This document shows positions 11,230 through 20,803 of a stretch of DNA of 39,186 bases, in pieces; positions within the stretch are counted from its first letter, which is position 1, and each line of letters starts with the position of its first letter. Both the position numbers and the translations under genes were made by a program. The stretch comes from Gnetum montanum (lineage: Eukaryota > Streptophyta > Gnetopsida > Gnetales > Gnetaceae). Location: NCBI GenBank assembly GCA_015680685.1, contig MNCI01005256.1:198567-237752 (forward strand), in the 5' to 3' direction. Below the pieces are notes generated by a model. That model did not search any database and was not told the origin of the DNA. It saw nothing but the letters and a program-made list of their open reading frames with translations.

Positions 11230-13641
11230 TGATGTGTCTGAGGGATTTGGTGGACTGCGAGGTCAGAAGAAGGATCTTTTCTTTATTCATGATTCTGACC
11301 TGCTTGATGGGTTAACTTATTGTAGATTAACTACCCTTGCAGCATTCCTTTGCTGTGGCTAAGTAGATAATTCACCTTGCATGGACAAAGTAGGTGGGAG
11401 TTGTGCAAGAGATGGGGGAGTAGGTGCAGGGACAAGAGTTGCATGAGGATAGTAGGTGGCATCCCTCCTTAGATAGGATGATTGGTATGCTTCAGGAGTA
11501 TAGTGGTGATGTTGGTAAGTAGCAACATGACGAAAGGAGTCCCGTGAAGATGAAGGTTGCTGAACATAGTAACCATAGGGATCTGGTTTCTGGTAAGGCT
11601 ATTGTTGTCTCAGAGGTGGCAACGCCCACGATTGTGGTTGTTGCCACTACTGGTACAATTCGTAGGTTTGCGGCAGAGTTCCACTTGGATAGTACTGCTG
11701 TGGTTGGTGGAACTATCGAGGATTGCCTTGTGGATAATGCAATCTTTTGGGTGTTTTCCTTTGTGCAAGTCATGGATGTAACGCATATACCTTAAATTCT
11801 TGCAAGTGTGACACAACTGGGCAACATCCCTTAGGATGTTCATACTAGCAGACATCACACCCGCCATCATCATCTAAGTCACTATCTGTAGTCATCTCTA
11901 TCGTAGCCATTTTACCCTTACCCTTAGATATGGCATGTTTAGCTTCCTTACATCTCCGGTGCTCATGCTTACCACTTTGCTTCTTGGACTCTTCAGCAAT
12001 TTTTAGGACAACTTAAAACCTATTGTCCAGGGAGTCCCATAATTGATCAACCTTAGCCATGATTTCTTATTAAAATTTCGGGAGTGGTAAGGTTTTTTGA
12101 TTAACCACCTCTTCTCTAGTGAGTTCATCCTCACTATCGCAAAATCAAACCCTGCTTTTCCGAATAGAAGGGTCCCTATTGTATTCTTCTGCACTTTCAC
12201 ATTTTCTCAGTTCTGCCTCCTCCTTAGCTACATGCTCAATTAATTTTTGAATCTGATGGGCACTTAACTCTATCAATCTCCCTTGGGCATAGATGCCAAG
12301 GGTTTTCCTAGTTTCAAACTACAACCCATCTATGATATGGTGAAGCTAATCAAGCTGAGAGTATCCATGGCTAGGACACCTATGCAATAGAGAGTAGTAT
12401 CGACCAATAGCAACATCCAAGGGCTCATGATTTCCTTGTTTCCACCCTTGAATCTACTTCCTTAGATTGGATACTCAGGAGTACGGTTGATATTTATCAT
12501 TGAACAATTCCAACATCGTACTCCATCACCTGATTGACTCTGGTTCCAAGGATCAATACCAATTTTCTGCTTTATTTATGAGTGTCCTTGGAAATAATTT
12601 TAGCTTTTACCAGTCATTTTCAATATTCTGCAAGACACATGCATCTTGAAAGGCCTAAAGATGATTTTGCAGATCAGCATCATATCCTCCCTCGAACCAA
12701 GGGATGTTGTTCATGTCCAGCCTTTTTATTCTACTATCTTTCACGTGCCTTGGTGGAATCCTCATAGCCTCTGCACTATTCAACATGCCCCAAGTAGCAA
12801 GTAGACGTTCATCAAGGCCATGATGATGGTGCCTACAATGTTCTCTACTAGCCCTTCTTTCTTGATGATGGGCCTCTCTGGATTACCCACGTCTTTATTC
12901 ATGATTGTCTCGATGGTCCCTTCTATTGTTTTGGTCCCGTTGATCACCTCCATCACGGTTATTCCTTCTGCAGCCACGATCTAAGCTAGAAGAAGAAGAA
13001 GACAACGACGATGAAGGGGAAGAAGAAAGAGAACTTGCTCCATGTTGATGCCTATCATCCTTCCTTCGATGCCCACAACCACAATCGCGATCATGATCTC
13101 CTTTGTCCCTTTTTTCCTAACTTGCTTCTCCATATCCATTTTTGTCATTAGATCCATTTTGACCAAAACCTGGATTATGAATTGTGGATTGTACAGTCTG
13201 GTTGAGGGCTCCTTGAATAAAGTCAAAGAGAGGAGAAACACTAAAGAAGTGGCCACCTTCATCAATTGGGGCAAGCGAAGGTGGAAAAATAGTTTACTCC
13301 TTTCCCATCACAAGCTCATGTTGGTACTTTAGCTAATGATTCCTTAATCTTTGTGCTTCAGTGGGATGATTATCCCTTGAGTTGGGATCTCGCATCTCGT
13401 ATTATCCATGAAGATGTTGAAACCCGTGTTGTGCGAGCATTAGCTAAAGTATTGCTGGAACAGATCGGTCAAGTGGCAACACAATGTTGCCTTCTATATC
13501 GCGCCACCACAACAATTCATCTTGATGCAAGATGAAGGTGAAGTCAGGTACATACTCATCAGGATAAGCATATACCACCCAGTATTGTTGAGGCACTTGG
13601 ACTACCTTGGGCAAAGATGGGCTCTTGTGAGAAGAATACAT
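11230..13641 (-). pseudogene. gag: E2 gag
   Basis: The start is the ATG at 13639-13641, followed by DEYVPDFTFILHQDE and GNIVLPLDRSVP as in E1 and E3. A UAG occurs near 13335 at the place where E1 and E3 also have one. A His/Arg-rich linker follows (about 12900-13100). The retro-gag domain is at about 12640-12250, with blocks that align with E3 16787-17128. Near 11819-11866 a Cys/His cluster (CDVC, then EHPKGCC after a stop) could be a degenerate zinc knuckle. A Gln/Pro/Tyr-rich tail lies before the protease. Many stops. Confidence 0.78.
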
Positions 13642-13786
13642 TTTGTGTTAATGAACTTGTAGGTAGTGTGCAGTTAAAGTTTAATTTAATGATAATAATT
13701 TTTTTTTCGTAGGATTTGACTCTTAGGGTTTGAGCAACAAGGTTACTAAGTTTCACTTGGTTTAGATAGCGCACGTAGAACTACAA

Positions 13787-13804
13787 TCCCCAACAACAGC
13801 GCCA
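13787..13804 (-). promoter_or_regulatory. Primer binding site of E2 (tRNA-Asp)
   Basis: On the minus strand TGGCGCTGTTGTTGGGGA starts one base after the LTR end. It is the tRNA-Asp complement with C-to-T changes. Confidence 0.82.
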
Positions 13805-13805
13805 A

Positions 13806-14650
13806 TGATGAGCGCCAAAGTACCCCTACACCCAACCATACGAATCATAGGCATTCACATGTGATCCGGTCGAATTCCACAAACTATAATTACTAAGTAC
13901 GCTAAAGCTAAACAGTGCGTGCGTGTTGTCCATTCATCTTCCTAGTCCCACTTGTGGAATGCAATTGTATGGTTAAGTGTGACTGAGGCGTAAGATTTTT
14001 ATTATTTTGTGTTTTATCAAATTACTCACCTAGAACAAGAATAAAAGTAAGAGTGATTAAATGCTAAGTAAACTATGGTCTAATTTAGCCTAACACAAGT
14101 GACTGTTCCCACTTCCCGGACACATCCTAAACTTTGTGCAAACACTGCTGGGCTGTCAACTGCTAGTCGTTTCTGAGCTACCAAGTGTCACACGTATGTT
14201 CGAAGGGGTCGTGCTTGTGTATCTTAATGAGTTGCTTGATTAATCAAAATTAATTACTACATAAATAATATTTAGGTAAATTTCATGAAATATAAATGCA
14301 TAAGAAAGAAAGTCTCAGGTGTTGCAACGAATGAATCAAATAGTTTGTCTTTGTTGCCAACACAATGGTATGTTCAAGTACATCAATGCTTGAATAAAGA
14401 TCCGTTCACACTTAGACCTCCTGCTGCGGGCACTTGGAAAATATTCTAACTCTCAAATGGACAAAGTGCAAGAGTTTCGCTACTTGACTACCAAAAACTA
14501 CTCTCAATCGTGTGTGTGGGGGCTATATTTATAGACCAAGGAGTAACCCTATGATATCGAATGTACGATATTGAATCTTGGGTCGCGATATCGTGTACCC
14601 GATATCGCAGCCACCCCAATATCGAAGTGTATGAAAAACACAATTTATCA
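13806..14650 (-). repeat. 5' LTR of E2 (845 bp)
   Basis: In sense it begins TGATAAATTGTG and ends CGCTCATCA, next to the primer site. U3 has several GATATC or near-GATATC palindromes at about 14552-14625, followed in sense by a CTATAAATATAG promoter-like element near 14525-14537. It pairs with 3720-4581. Confidence 0.88.
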
Positions 14651-14740
14651 ACTAACAAGAAGATCCTCCATATACATTCTCCAAACTTCGTAATCATTGC
14701 TAGAGAATTTTTCAATTTTGCTTTTTGCAAAGTTGGCCAT
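14651..14740 (-). pseudogene. gag: Copia gag start (30 codons), cut by E2
   Basis: An ATG at 14738-14740 follows the copia primer site by about 50 bases. The 30 codons contain KIEKFSSNDYEVWRMYMEDL, the typical N-terminus of copia Gag (F-x-G-x-N-(Y/F)-x-x-W-x-x-x-M-x-x-x-L). The last two codons overlap the 5-bp target duplication of E2. When one copy of the duplication is removed, the next codon at 3714 continues in the same phase into EDLWQV, which confirms that E2 jumped into an open copia gag. Confidence 0.88.
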
Positions 14741-14791
14741 ACTGTAAAATCAAAAAACACCACAAAAGAAGGAAAAATCACCATGAAAGGA

Positions 14792-14807
14792 CCTAGCTCT
14801 CGTACCA
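14792..14807 (-). promoter_or_regulatory. Copia primer binding site (initiator tRNA-Met)
   Basis: On the minus strand TGGTACGAGAGCTAGG. Copia elements use TGGTATCAGAGC(-) complementary to initiator tRNA-Met; two bases differ. It lies two bases after the LTR end. Confidence 0.75.
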
Positions 14808-14809
14808 AT

Positions 14810-15243
14810 TGTGATTTTCAAGTCATTTGTGATAATAGTAAAAAACATTAATAGAAAAAACACAAGAATATATTCTTGGGAAAAATGAGAAAAACCCTAG
14901 CAAGAAACAAGCTCTTGGATCTTTATCTTAGCTCTGAGAGAATTTTTCAATCACAATGAATAGTAGAGAATGGGAAAGAAGAAAGCACAAGGATGAAAGC
15001 CAAACACGCTACCTTCAAGGCTTCCTTGTAACCATATTTATAGTATGGGATGGACATCCGCAGGTAGTGTTAACCAAATGTAAACTAGATATTAACAGCA
15101 ATAAAATTACGAAAATGAACAATAGTTTACATTAACTAATTGCAAATATTTGCAGTTAAATACTCAACATTGCAGTATATTACAACCTAACTATTGTACC
15201 ACACAATTACAAAGAGGTAATGCTCACAATCAAAGAGATAACA
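14810..15243 (-). repeat. Copia 5' LTR (about 434 bp)
   Basis: In sense the LTR ends AATCACA just before the primer site. Its start is probably TGTTATCTC at 15243, which gives the usual TGT...ACA ends. The start is inferred, because the partner LTR is outside the window; other TG starts at 15190-15206 are possible. A TATA box, TATAAATA, lies at 15035-15042 on the minus strand. Confidence 0.65.
15035..15042 (-). promoter_or_regulatory. TATA box of the copia LTR
   Basis: TATAAATA on the minus strand in the middle of the LTR, as expected for the U3/R border. Confidence 0.55.
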
Positions 15244-15252
15244 ATATCTAAG

Positions 15253-15549
15253 TGATGGGATGCGATATCGCATCTTCCCCCACGATATCGCGTCTTCCCC
15301 CGCGATATCGCAGTGCACTGCCAAGTATATAAATAAGAGGCGGCTCTCCCTTGTTTCTCATTCTAGGCCTAGACCGTAGTGAAACTCTCGCAGTTTGATC
15401 CCTCCAAAGATAGAATATTTTCCATGTGCCCACAGTAGGAGCTCCAAAGTGAACGAATCTTTATTCAAGCAANTGCAAAGTTCGACCGGATCGCGCCTGC
15501 TACGCTTGTATTCGTATGGTTGAGTGTAGGGGTACCTCGCCACTCATCA
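15253..15549 (+). repeat. 5' LTR of E3, about 500 bp missing at an N
   Basis: Begins TGATGGGATGCGATATCGC and ends CGCCACTCATCA. Three GATATC palindromes start at 15264, 15284 and 15304. Only 297 bp are present, against 808 bp in the 3' LTR. The jump is exactly at the N at 15473, where the sequence passes from the R region straight to the U5 end, so the loss is probably an assembly gap. Confidence 0.88.
15326..15335 (+). promoter_or_regulatory. TATA box of the E3 LTR
   Basis: TATATAAATA, followed by AAGAGGCGGCTCTCCCTTG. The matching element in the 3' LTR is TATAAATA at 20887-20894, and in the solo LTR at 32670 it is at 33214-33221 on the minus strand. Confidence 0.65.
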
Positions 15550-15550
15550 T

Positions 15551-15568
15551 TGGCGCCGTTGCCGAGGA
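15551..15568 (+). promoter_or_regulatory. Primer binding site of E3 (tRNA-Asp)
   Basis: TGGCGCCGTTGCCGAGGA, one mismatch to the complement of the 3' end of plant tRNA-Asp. It starts one base after the LTR. Confidence 0.92.
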
Positions 15569-15745
15569 CTAAGTGTTTGTGCACTAAGTAGAACATAGGA
15601 AATCACTCGCATCGTTGGGAGCTTAAACGAATGCTTAGGGTTAATTAAACGAAAAATTATATAACGGTTAAGCAGCACACCGAATAATAAACATGTCTTC
15701 TTCTTCGAACAAAAGCCGCCTCTTATAGCACACCGATAAGACACG

Positions 15746-17612
15746 ATGTCTTCTTCTTCTTCTCACAAGAGCATTACATCACCTAGGGATAATACAAGAA
15801 AAAGTCAGCATTCTAAAACACATAACCAAAATCAGCCAGTTCCTCAACAATATAGGGTGGTATGTACTCATCGGGATGAGTATATACCCAATTTTACTTT
15901 TATCCTCCATCAGGATAAACAGATGCGCTGGAGAGACTTGCAAGGTAACATAGTGTTACCTCCAGATCGTGCAGTCCCCAACATGCTCCTCTGTGCTCTA
16001 GCACAGATAGGCATAACACAGCTCTACACTAAATATGTTGCAGCAGATTTTGACACAAGGGATTACCACCCCACAGAAGCACAACGTATAAGGGACTCAA
16101 GGTAGGAGAGCCATCATACATTGTTGAAGGGCAAAGGGGTCCTGCATGTCCTAAGCGAAATTGAAGATGGTGAACCACTTATAACGGGTTCTCCATCAAA
16201 TGATGTTCCCCCTCCTAACGATAGTGAGGAGGTGGGGTATCAGAACCTACGCTCCACGATACACAACCCTGGTTCTGATCCCTGTGAACACCAGCTGTTC
16301 ACCGAGGGAACAAAAACACATGACAAGGACGGGCACTTAAATCGTCATCATGATCGGGGCTGTAGCCACAGAAGAGAAGGTAAGAAACATCGTCATGGCG
16401 ATGGTTCTCCTTCTTCTTTCCCTTCATCACATCATTCACCCTCTCCTTCCACATCAGGGCAAAGTCATAGAGAGCATAACGGTGAGGATAGAGGTAGGTG
16501 AAATGAGAGACCTCGACGAGAGAGTCGAGAGCGAGGACAAGGGCATGAAAGAAGGGAAAGTAGGGAACAACGTAGACATCATAGACGTCATGAAAGAGAT
16601 GATCATGATGAAACCCTACTTGCCACCCAGAGTATGCTAGATATTACAGAGGCAGTGAGAATACTAACAAGGCATCAAAAGGATAGCCGGATCAAGTGCT
16701 TAGACATGAACAATATCCCACACTTCGAAGGGGGATATAACGCTGATCCGCAAAATCATTTATAGGCATTCCACAATGCCTGCACCTTGCAAAACATAGA
16801 AAATGAGTGGAAGAAATTAAAGTTGTTTCCTATGACACTCATAAAGGAAGCAGAGAGTTTGTATCGGTCCTTAGAGCTGGAAACCATTAGGAGGTGGAGT
16901 ACGATGTTAGAACTCTTCAACAATAAATATCAAACGTACTCCAAAGTGTCTAACTTGCGTAAGCAGATCCAAGGATGGAAGCAAGGTATTCATGAACCCT
17001 TGGATGCTGCCATGGGCCTCTACTACATATTGTTACATCATTGCCCGGGCCATGGTTACGCACAATGGGATCAACTTCGCCATCTCGTAGATGGGTTAAG
17101 GTATGAAACTAGGAGAAGCCTTAGGTGACCAAGGGAGACTATCAGAACTTAGATTCCATGAAATTCATCACTTGTTGGAACAAGTAGCCAAAGAAGAAGG
17201 GGAGTTACAAAAAAAAGAAAGCATGGAAGAATATAACCGCGAACCTTCCCTCTAGAAAAGGGGAGTGAGATTTTGCGATGAAGAGGATGAGTCACCACTC
17301 GAAGAGTTGGTGAATAGAAAAACCTTGCCACTTCAAAAGTTAATAATGAAAGTGTCGGCTAAGGTAGATGAAATAAGGAGCTCCTTAGATAGTAAAATTG
17401 AAACTGTCCTAAAGATTGTAGAGGAATCTAAGGAGGAACAAAGTAGTGATAATGACAAGAAAAAGCGGAGAGATTCAGGCCCTGCACGTGACAAGGGTAA
17501 GGGAAAAATAACTATCTCCGATGAGGTTGTGGATTTGGATTTAGACCCAATCATCTCACATCTACAAGAGTCTGGGGTGTATGCACTCAACCCAAGACTC
17601 AACAGATGGTAG
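15746..17612 (+). pseudogene. gag: E3 gag
   Basis: One reading frame runs from the ATG at 15746 to 17128, broken only by in-frame stops: TAG 16103, TGA 16499, TAG 16763. Residues 1-119 hold a Ser-rich start, DEYIPNFTFILHQDK and GNIVLPPDRAVPNMLL. A His/Arg/Ser-rich linker follows to about 16640. The retro-gag capsid domain lies at about 16700-17128 (FPMTLIKEAESLYRSLEL, LRKQIQGWKQGIHEPLDA), close to Athila-type Gag. Near 17110 the frame shifts by one and continues to 17612 through a Lys/Glu-rich charged segment. The Cys/His cluster seen in E2 is missing. The UAG at 16103 is shared with E1 and E2. Confidence 0.85.
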
Positions 17613-18033
17613 ACACCCTGAAGGTTACCTTATCCCTAAGGTAACCCAAGACAGTTCCACCAACCGTTAACGTATTATCCAAGTGGAACTCCACCACAAC
17701 CCATCGAACAACATCAGTAATGGCAATAACCACAATCATGGGGGATGCCACCACCAACACAACAGTACCCTTACCGGCAACCTGATCCTTANGCAAGGGG
17801 AACTCCCCACTCAACCGTAGCAACGTAACGTTATGAGAGCCGTAAACATTCAACCCGCTATTGGTTCTGACAACCGCAAAAAGAGAAGACCTTTCTTCAG
17901 AACCAAAAGCCCAGACAAGCTCTCACAACCACAAGTGGTTGAGTCTAGGTACGCTCCTCCAACACATAAGGCTTCGAAGCACCCTTCAATCCAACAATAG
18001 AGCTTAACGCATACAGTTATGTTAACACATACC
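17613..18033 (+). other. E3 gag-protease linker, degenerate
   Basis: This matches the E2 region 11240-11720, for example TTCCACCAACC and CAAGTGGAACTC, which in E2 read as a Gln/Pro/Tyr-rich tail. No frame stays open here. The N at 17792 marks a gap of unknown size. Confidence 0.6.
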
Positions 18034-18864
18034 GTAACTAACTGGATCAAGGTAGGCCACCTTCCCAGGAAACTATCTGACCCTGGAAATCCCTTAATCT
18101 AACTCCAAGTCACTGGGAACGAACCACATAAGGCTCTTCTTGACTCAGGTTCCAGAGTCAACTTAAGCTCACGAGAAATGTATCAAGTCTGGAACCTGTC
18201 CCAACTCAAGAAGAGCAACATTCAACTAGAGCTGGCTGACTAGTCCATCACCATTCCCTTGGGATTGGTAGAGGACATCGTTACCACTGTGGGTGGTTGG
18301 TCATACGCAGCTGATTTCTTGGTGATAGAAGTTAACAACAACGAAGGGGACTTCCCAATCATAATGGGAAGGGCATGGCTAAGTACAATAGATGCCTGCC
18401 TAGGAATTTGTGATCTTTCCTTGGAGATATCTAAGGTAAATATTTATGGAAAGATCAAGAAGAAGAAAGTTCCATGCATCACATACAATGACTCAGAGGG
18501 TGATGACACGCAGGAATCATGGGTGATGCGAAATTTAACATCTCTTGCATGCAACCGGTGTGCCCTAGAAACTCAGATACAGAGGTGCCTATATGTAGCA
18601 ACCACACAACAAGAAGACACCCAGTGGTTGACAGCTGATCAAGGAAGCAACCCACCAACATGCATGGAACAAACTGGGGAAATAACTCATGCCAACAACG
18701 AAGGCATAGATACATTGGAGTATGAGCATCGTCGACTTCCACCCCTTAATCTTGGAACATCAATGGGGAGAAGTTGGGCACTTTTAAGGAATTCAAATAG
18801 ACATTCATTATTTCGGATCTCTCCCTTTACATTCAGTCATGGGGGAGATGGCCACCTATGCTAA
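18034..18864 (+). pseudogene. pro: E3 aspartic protease
   Basis: One frame runs from NWIKVGHLPRKLSDPGNP to the stop at 18862, interrupted by TAA at 18100 and TAG at 18241. The active site LLDSGSRVNLSS is intact, with the catalytic Asp at 18142-18144, unlike in E2. The second conserved half, FPIIMGRAWLSTIDACLG, is at about 18352-18405. After about 18730 the reading no longer resembles E2. There RT should begin, but the sequence passes into filler and then the 3' noncoding region. Confidence 0.82.
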
Positions 18865-18900
18865 TCATTTGGGGCCTTAGTTCTTTTTACATTTTTTTTT

Positions 18901-18978
18901 ACACATTTTTGTTTTACACGTTTTTGTTTTACATGTTTTTGTTTTACACATTTTTTGTTTCACACATTTTTGTTTTAC
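18901..18978 (+). repeat. 15-bp tandem repeat, ACACATTTTTGTTTT type
   Basis: About five imperfect units follow each other (variants ACACG, ACATG, ACACA). E2 has only scattered GTTTTACA units at the matching place (7430-7500), so the array expanded in E3. Confidence 0.85.
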
Positions 18979-19038
18979 AAATTTCTTTAACTTTTCTTGT
19001 TTTTTGTTTTACAACATCATTCATACTTTTTCATTTCT

Positions 19039-19064
19039 TGTGTGTGTGTGTGTGTGTGTGTGTG
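19039..19064 (+). repeat. TG microsatellite, 13 units
   Basis: Perfect (TG)13 in the 3' noncoding region of E3. Confidence 0.95.
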
Positions 19065-20316
19065 ACTTATCCATTGTGTTAAGTTTGTCACCAATAAGTG
19101 TTCTTCATGATGGTATGAACTGTGTTTCCTATTGATTGTTAATGTTTGGTTTTTACCTTTAAGTTATGATGTTGATACTAAGGTATGGTTCTTTTGATAT
19201 GATAGGCAATGAGTCCACTTCATCCATTCATCCACAAATTTCTATAGTCTCCCTAGGCTTGGAAATGTACAATCCCTTTCTAAATAAGAACTATAATGAA
19301 TCGATGACTAGGCATTTCTCAAACTAAGGACTCGGGGATTGAAAAGGGTGTGACTTCAAGGGAACTTGATGCATTTGTGTTGGCGGTTCTCTTGGGTGCT
19401 CGGATGTTTTCTTCTTGAGTTTTCTTACTGTTTCAACGTTACTCAATCATCGGGAATCTAAGCTAATAAAAATAACAAAGTATTTGCATGGTGTGGTTCT
19501 CATGCATAAACACATAAAACACAAAAAGAAAAAAACAGTGAGAATTCAAAGCACACCCCTTAGACGAAATAACCATTTGGGCTACAAGCACTGGTTATGG
19601 AACTAAAATAAAAATGTTCCCTTTAACTAAGGCCCTTCTCACTTCTCATTCTCTCCTCCTTGTTTCGTCAGAATGGTGGTGGCTCTTGGGTGAAGGCATT
19701 CTTGTCACTTCAAGTGGATGGTTTAGCCGAATGCATTAATGCAAAGTCACTGGATATGGTTTGTTTAAGGCCAAACTTGGAATGGGATCTACTAAGTCAC
19801 ATTAATCATGAAATACACAAGGGGCTGTACACCACCTTGTTCTTGAGACTCCATTCCATTCTCTTCTCTCCATCCTTCTCTCCATTGTTCACCTCATTGC
19901 TGGTTGTATCATTAGTGTATATTTTGGTTGATGCATTATTTTCTTTTTGGTAAATTCTTGTGGGTTAAGTCTTTAACTCTTGTTCCAAATGACATTCCCA
20001 GAGCCTACGGACTCTTTGAATGTGGGTTATCAGGGCATTAAGGGCATGAGCCTGCTTTGGGGAGGACCCATTGGCATTCCTATTTAGTGCCTCAGTTAAA
20101 TTCTTTTCCTTAACATTTCTGCAATCTATATTATTTTGTTCATTTCCATCTTGACATCCATTTCATCGATGTTATCATTGTCTCTTTTTCTCCCTCTTTC
20201 TTGTTCTTTTTCTTTCTCCATTCTATCACTACCGGAGGTTTGCTATTAGTCATGGGGGTACAAGGCCCAATTTTTTCGATTTTCTCCTAACCCCTACACC
20301 TTCGGTAGTCATCACT

Positions 20317-20628
20317 ATGATATATCCATATCCGTATCAGCCATACCACAACTCAGCCAATGAACCTTTCACCGAAGCAAGGTGTCAACTACATTGTGAT
20401 TCATTTACCCTTGCTAATATAAAGACTGTGTTGTGTGTGCAGATGGTGGTCATACAACAACGGATCGGATCTAGAGAGAACACTTGGAATGGAACAGTGC
20501 TGAAACAGCTATGCAAGGAGCAAGATCAATGGCGCGCTTACAGATGGACAATGAAAGGCGCAATCTTGGCATTGGCAGCAGCAACACTTCTTTCTCTCTC
20601 TCTTTCTCAGCTGCCAAATAAGGCCTGA
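20317..20628 (+). CDS. Small open frame in the 3' region of E3, unknown
   Basis: ATG to TGA, 103 codons. The start is Tyr/Pro-rich (YPYPYQPY), the middle is polar, and the end has a hydrophobic stretch AILALAAATLLSLSLSQL that could be a membrane segment. Its place, between pol and the 3' LTR, is where Athila elements carry an env-like gene, but I see no similarity that would prove this. E2 does not keep an obvious counterpart, so it may be chance. Confidence 0.25.
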   Translation: MIYPYPYQPYHNSANEPFTEARCQLHCDSFTLANIKTVLCVQMVVIQQRIGSRENTWNGTVLKQLCKEQDQWRAYRWTMKGAILALAAATLLSLSLSQLPNKA

Positions 20629-20790
20629 TGTCCAATGTATAAGGTGTTCACTCTTGTTGTCATGAACACCCATTTTGTCATGTCTTGTAATGATGATCCG
20701 TTCACATGTCATCCCATTAGTTCCATTTTGAGTCAATAATCCCATACCATCCCACTATTTTGTAAGGAACTCGAGGACGAGTTTTTATTT

Positions 20791-20803
20791 AGTCATGGGG
20801 GTA
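20791..20803 (+). promoter_or_regulatory. Polypurine tract of E3
   Basis: AGTCATGGGGGTA directly before the 3' LTR start TGATGGGA; identical to that of E2. Confidence 0.75.

Larger units (their letters stand above)
3720..14650 (-). mobile_element. Athila-type Ty3/gypsy element E2, full-length, nested in copia gag
   Basis: A structurally complete minus-strand element of about 10.9 kb, including a later solo LTR insertion of about 1 kb. Sense order: 5' LTR, tRNA-Asp primer site, gag, protease, reverse transcriptase, RNase H, integrase, about 2.9 kb of 3' noncoding sequence, polypurine tract, 3' LTR. The flanks are ACTGA (3715-3719) and ACTAA (14651-14655), a 5-bp target duplication with one change. 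Integrase after RT places it in Ty3/gypsy; primer type and gag/integrase resemblance point to Athila/Tat rather than a chromovirus, and no chromodomain is seen. All reading frames are broken. Confidence 0.9.
18865..20790 (+). other. E3 3' noncoding region and RT-integrase deletion scar
   Basis: The join is near 18870: CCTTAGTTCTTTTTACA matches the pol stop of E2 (CCTTAGTTTTTGAC). The remainder aligns in blocks with E2 7509-6233 and 5239-4595. It contains a 15-bp repeat array and a TG microsatellite, and two further copies of the polypurine core AGTCATGGGGG at 18835 and 20248. No recognisable gene. Confidence 0.75.

Noticed and set aside
11544-11795. Overlapping plus-strand open frames of 74-83 codons
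   Set aside because: They are the antisense of the E2 gag tail, which reads better on the minus strand and matches E3.
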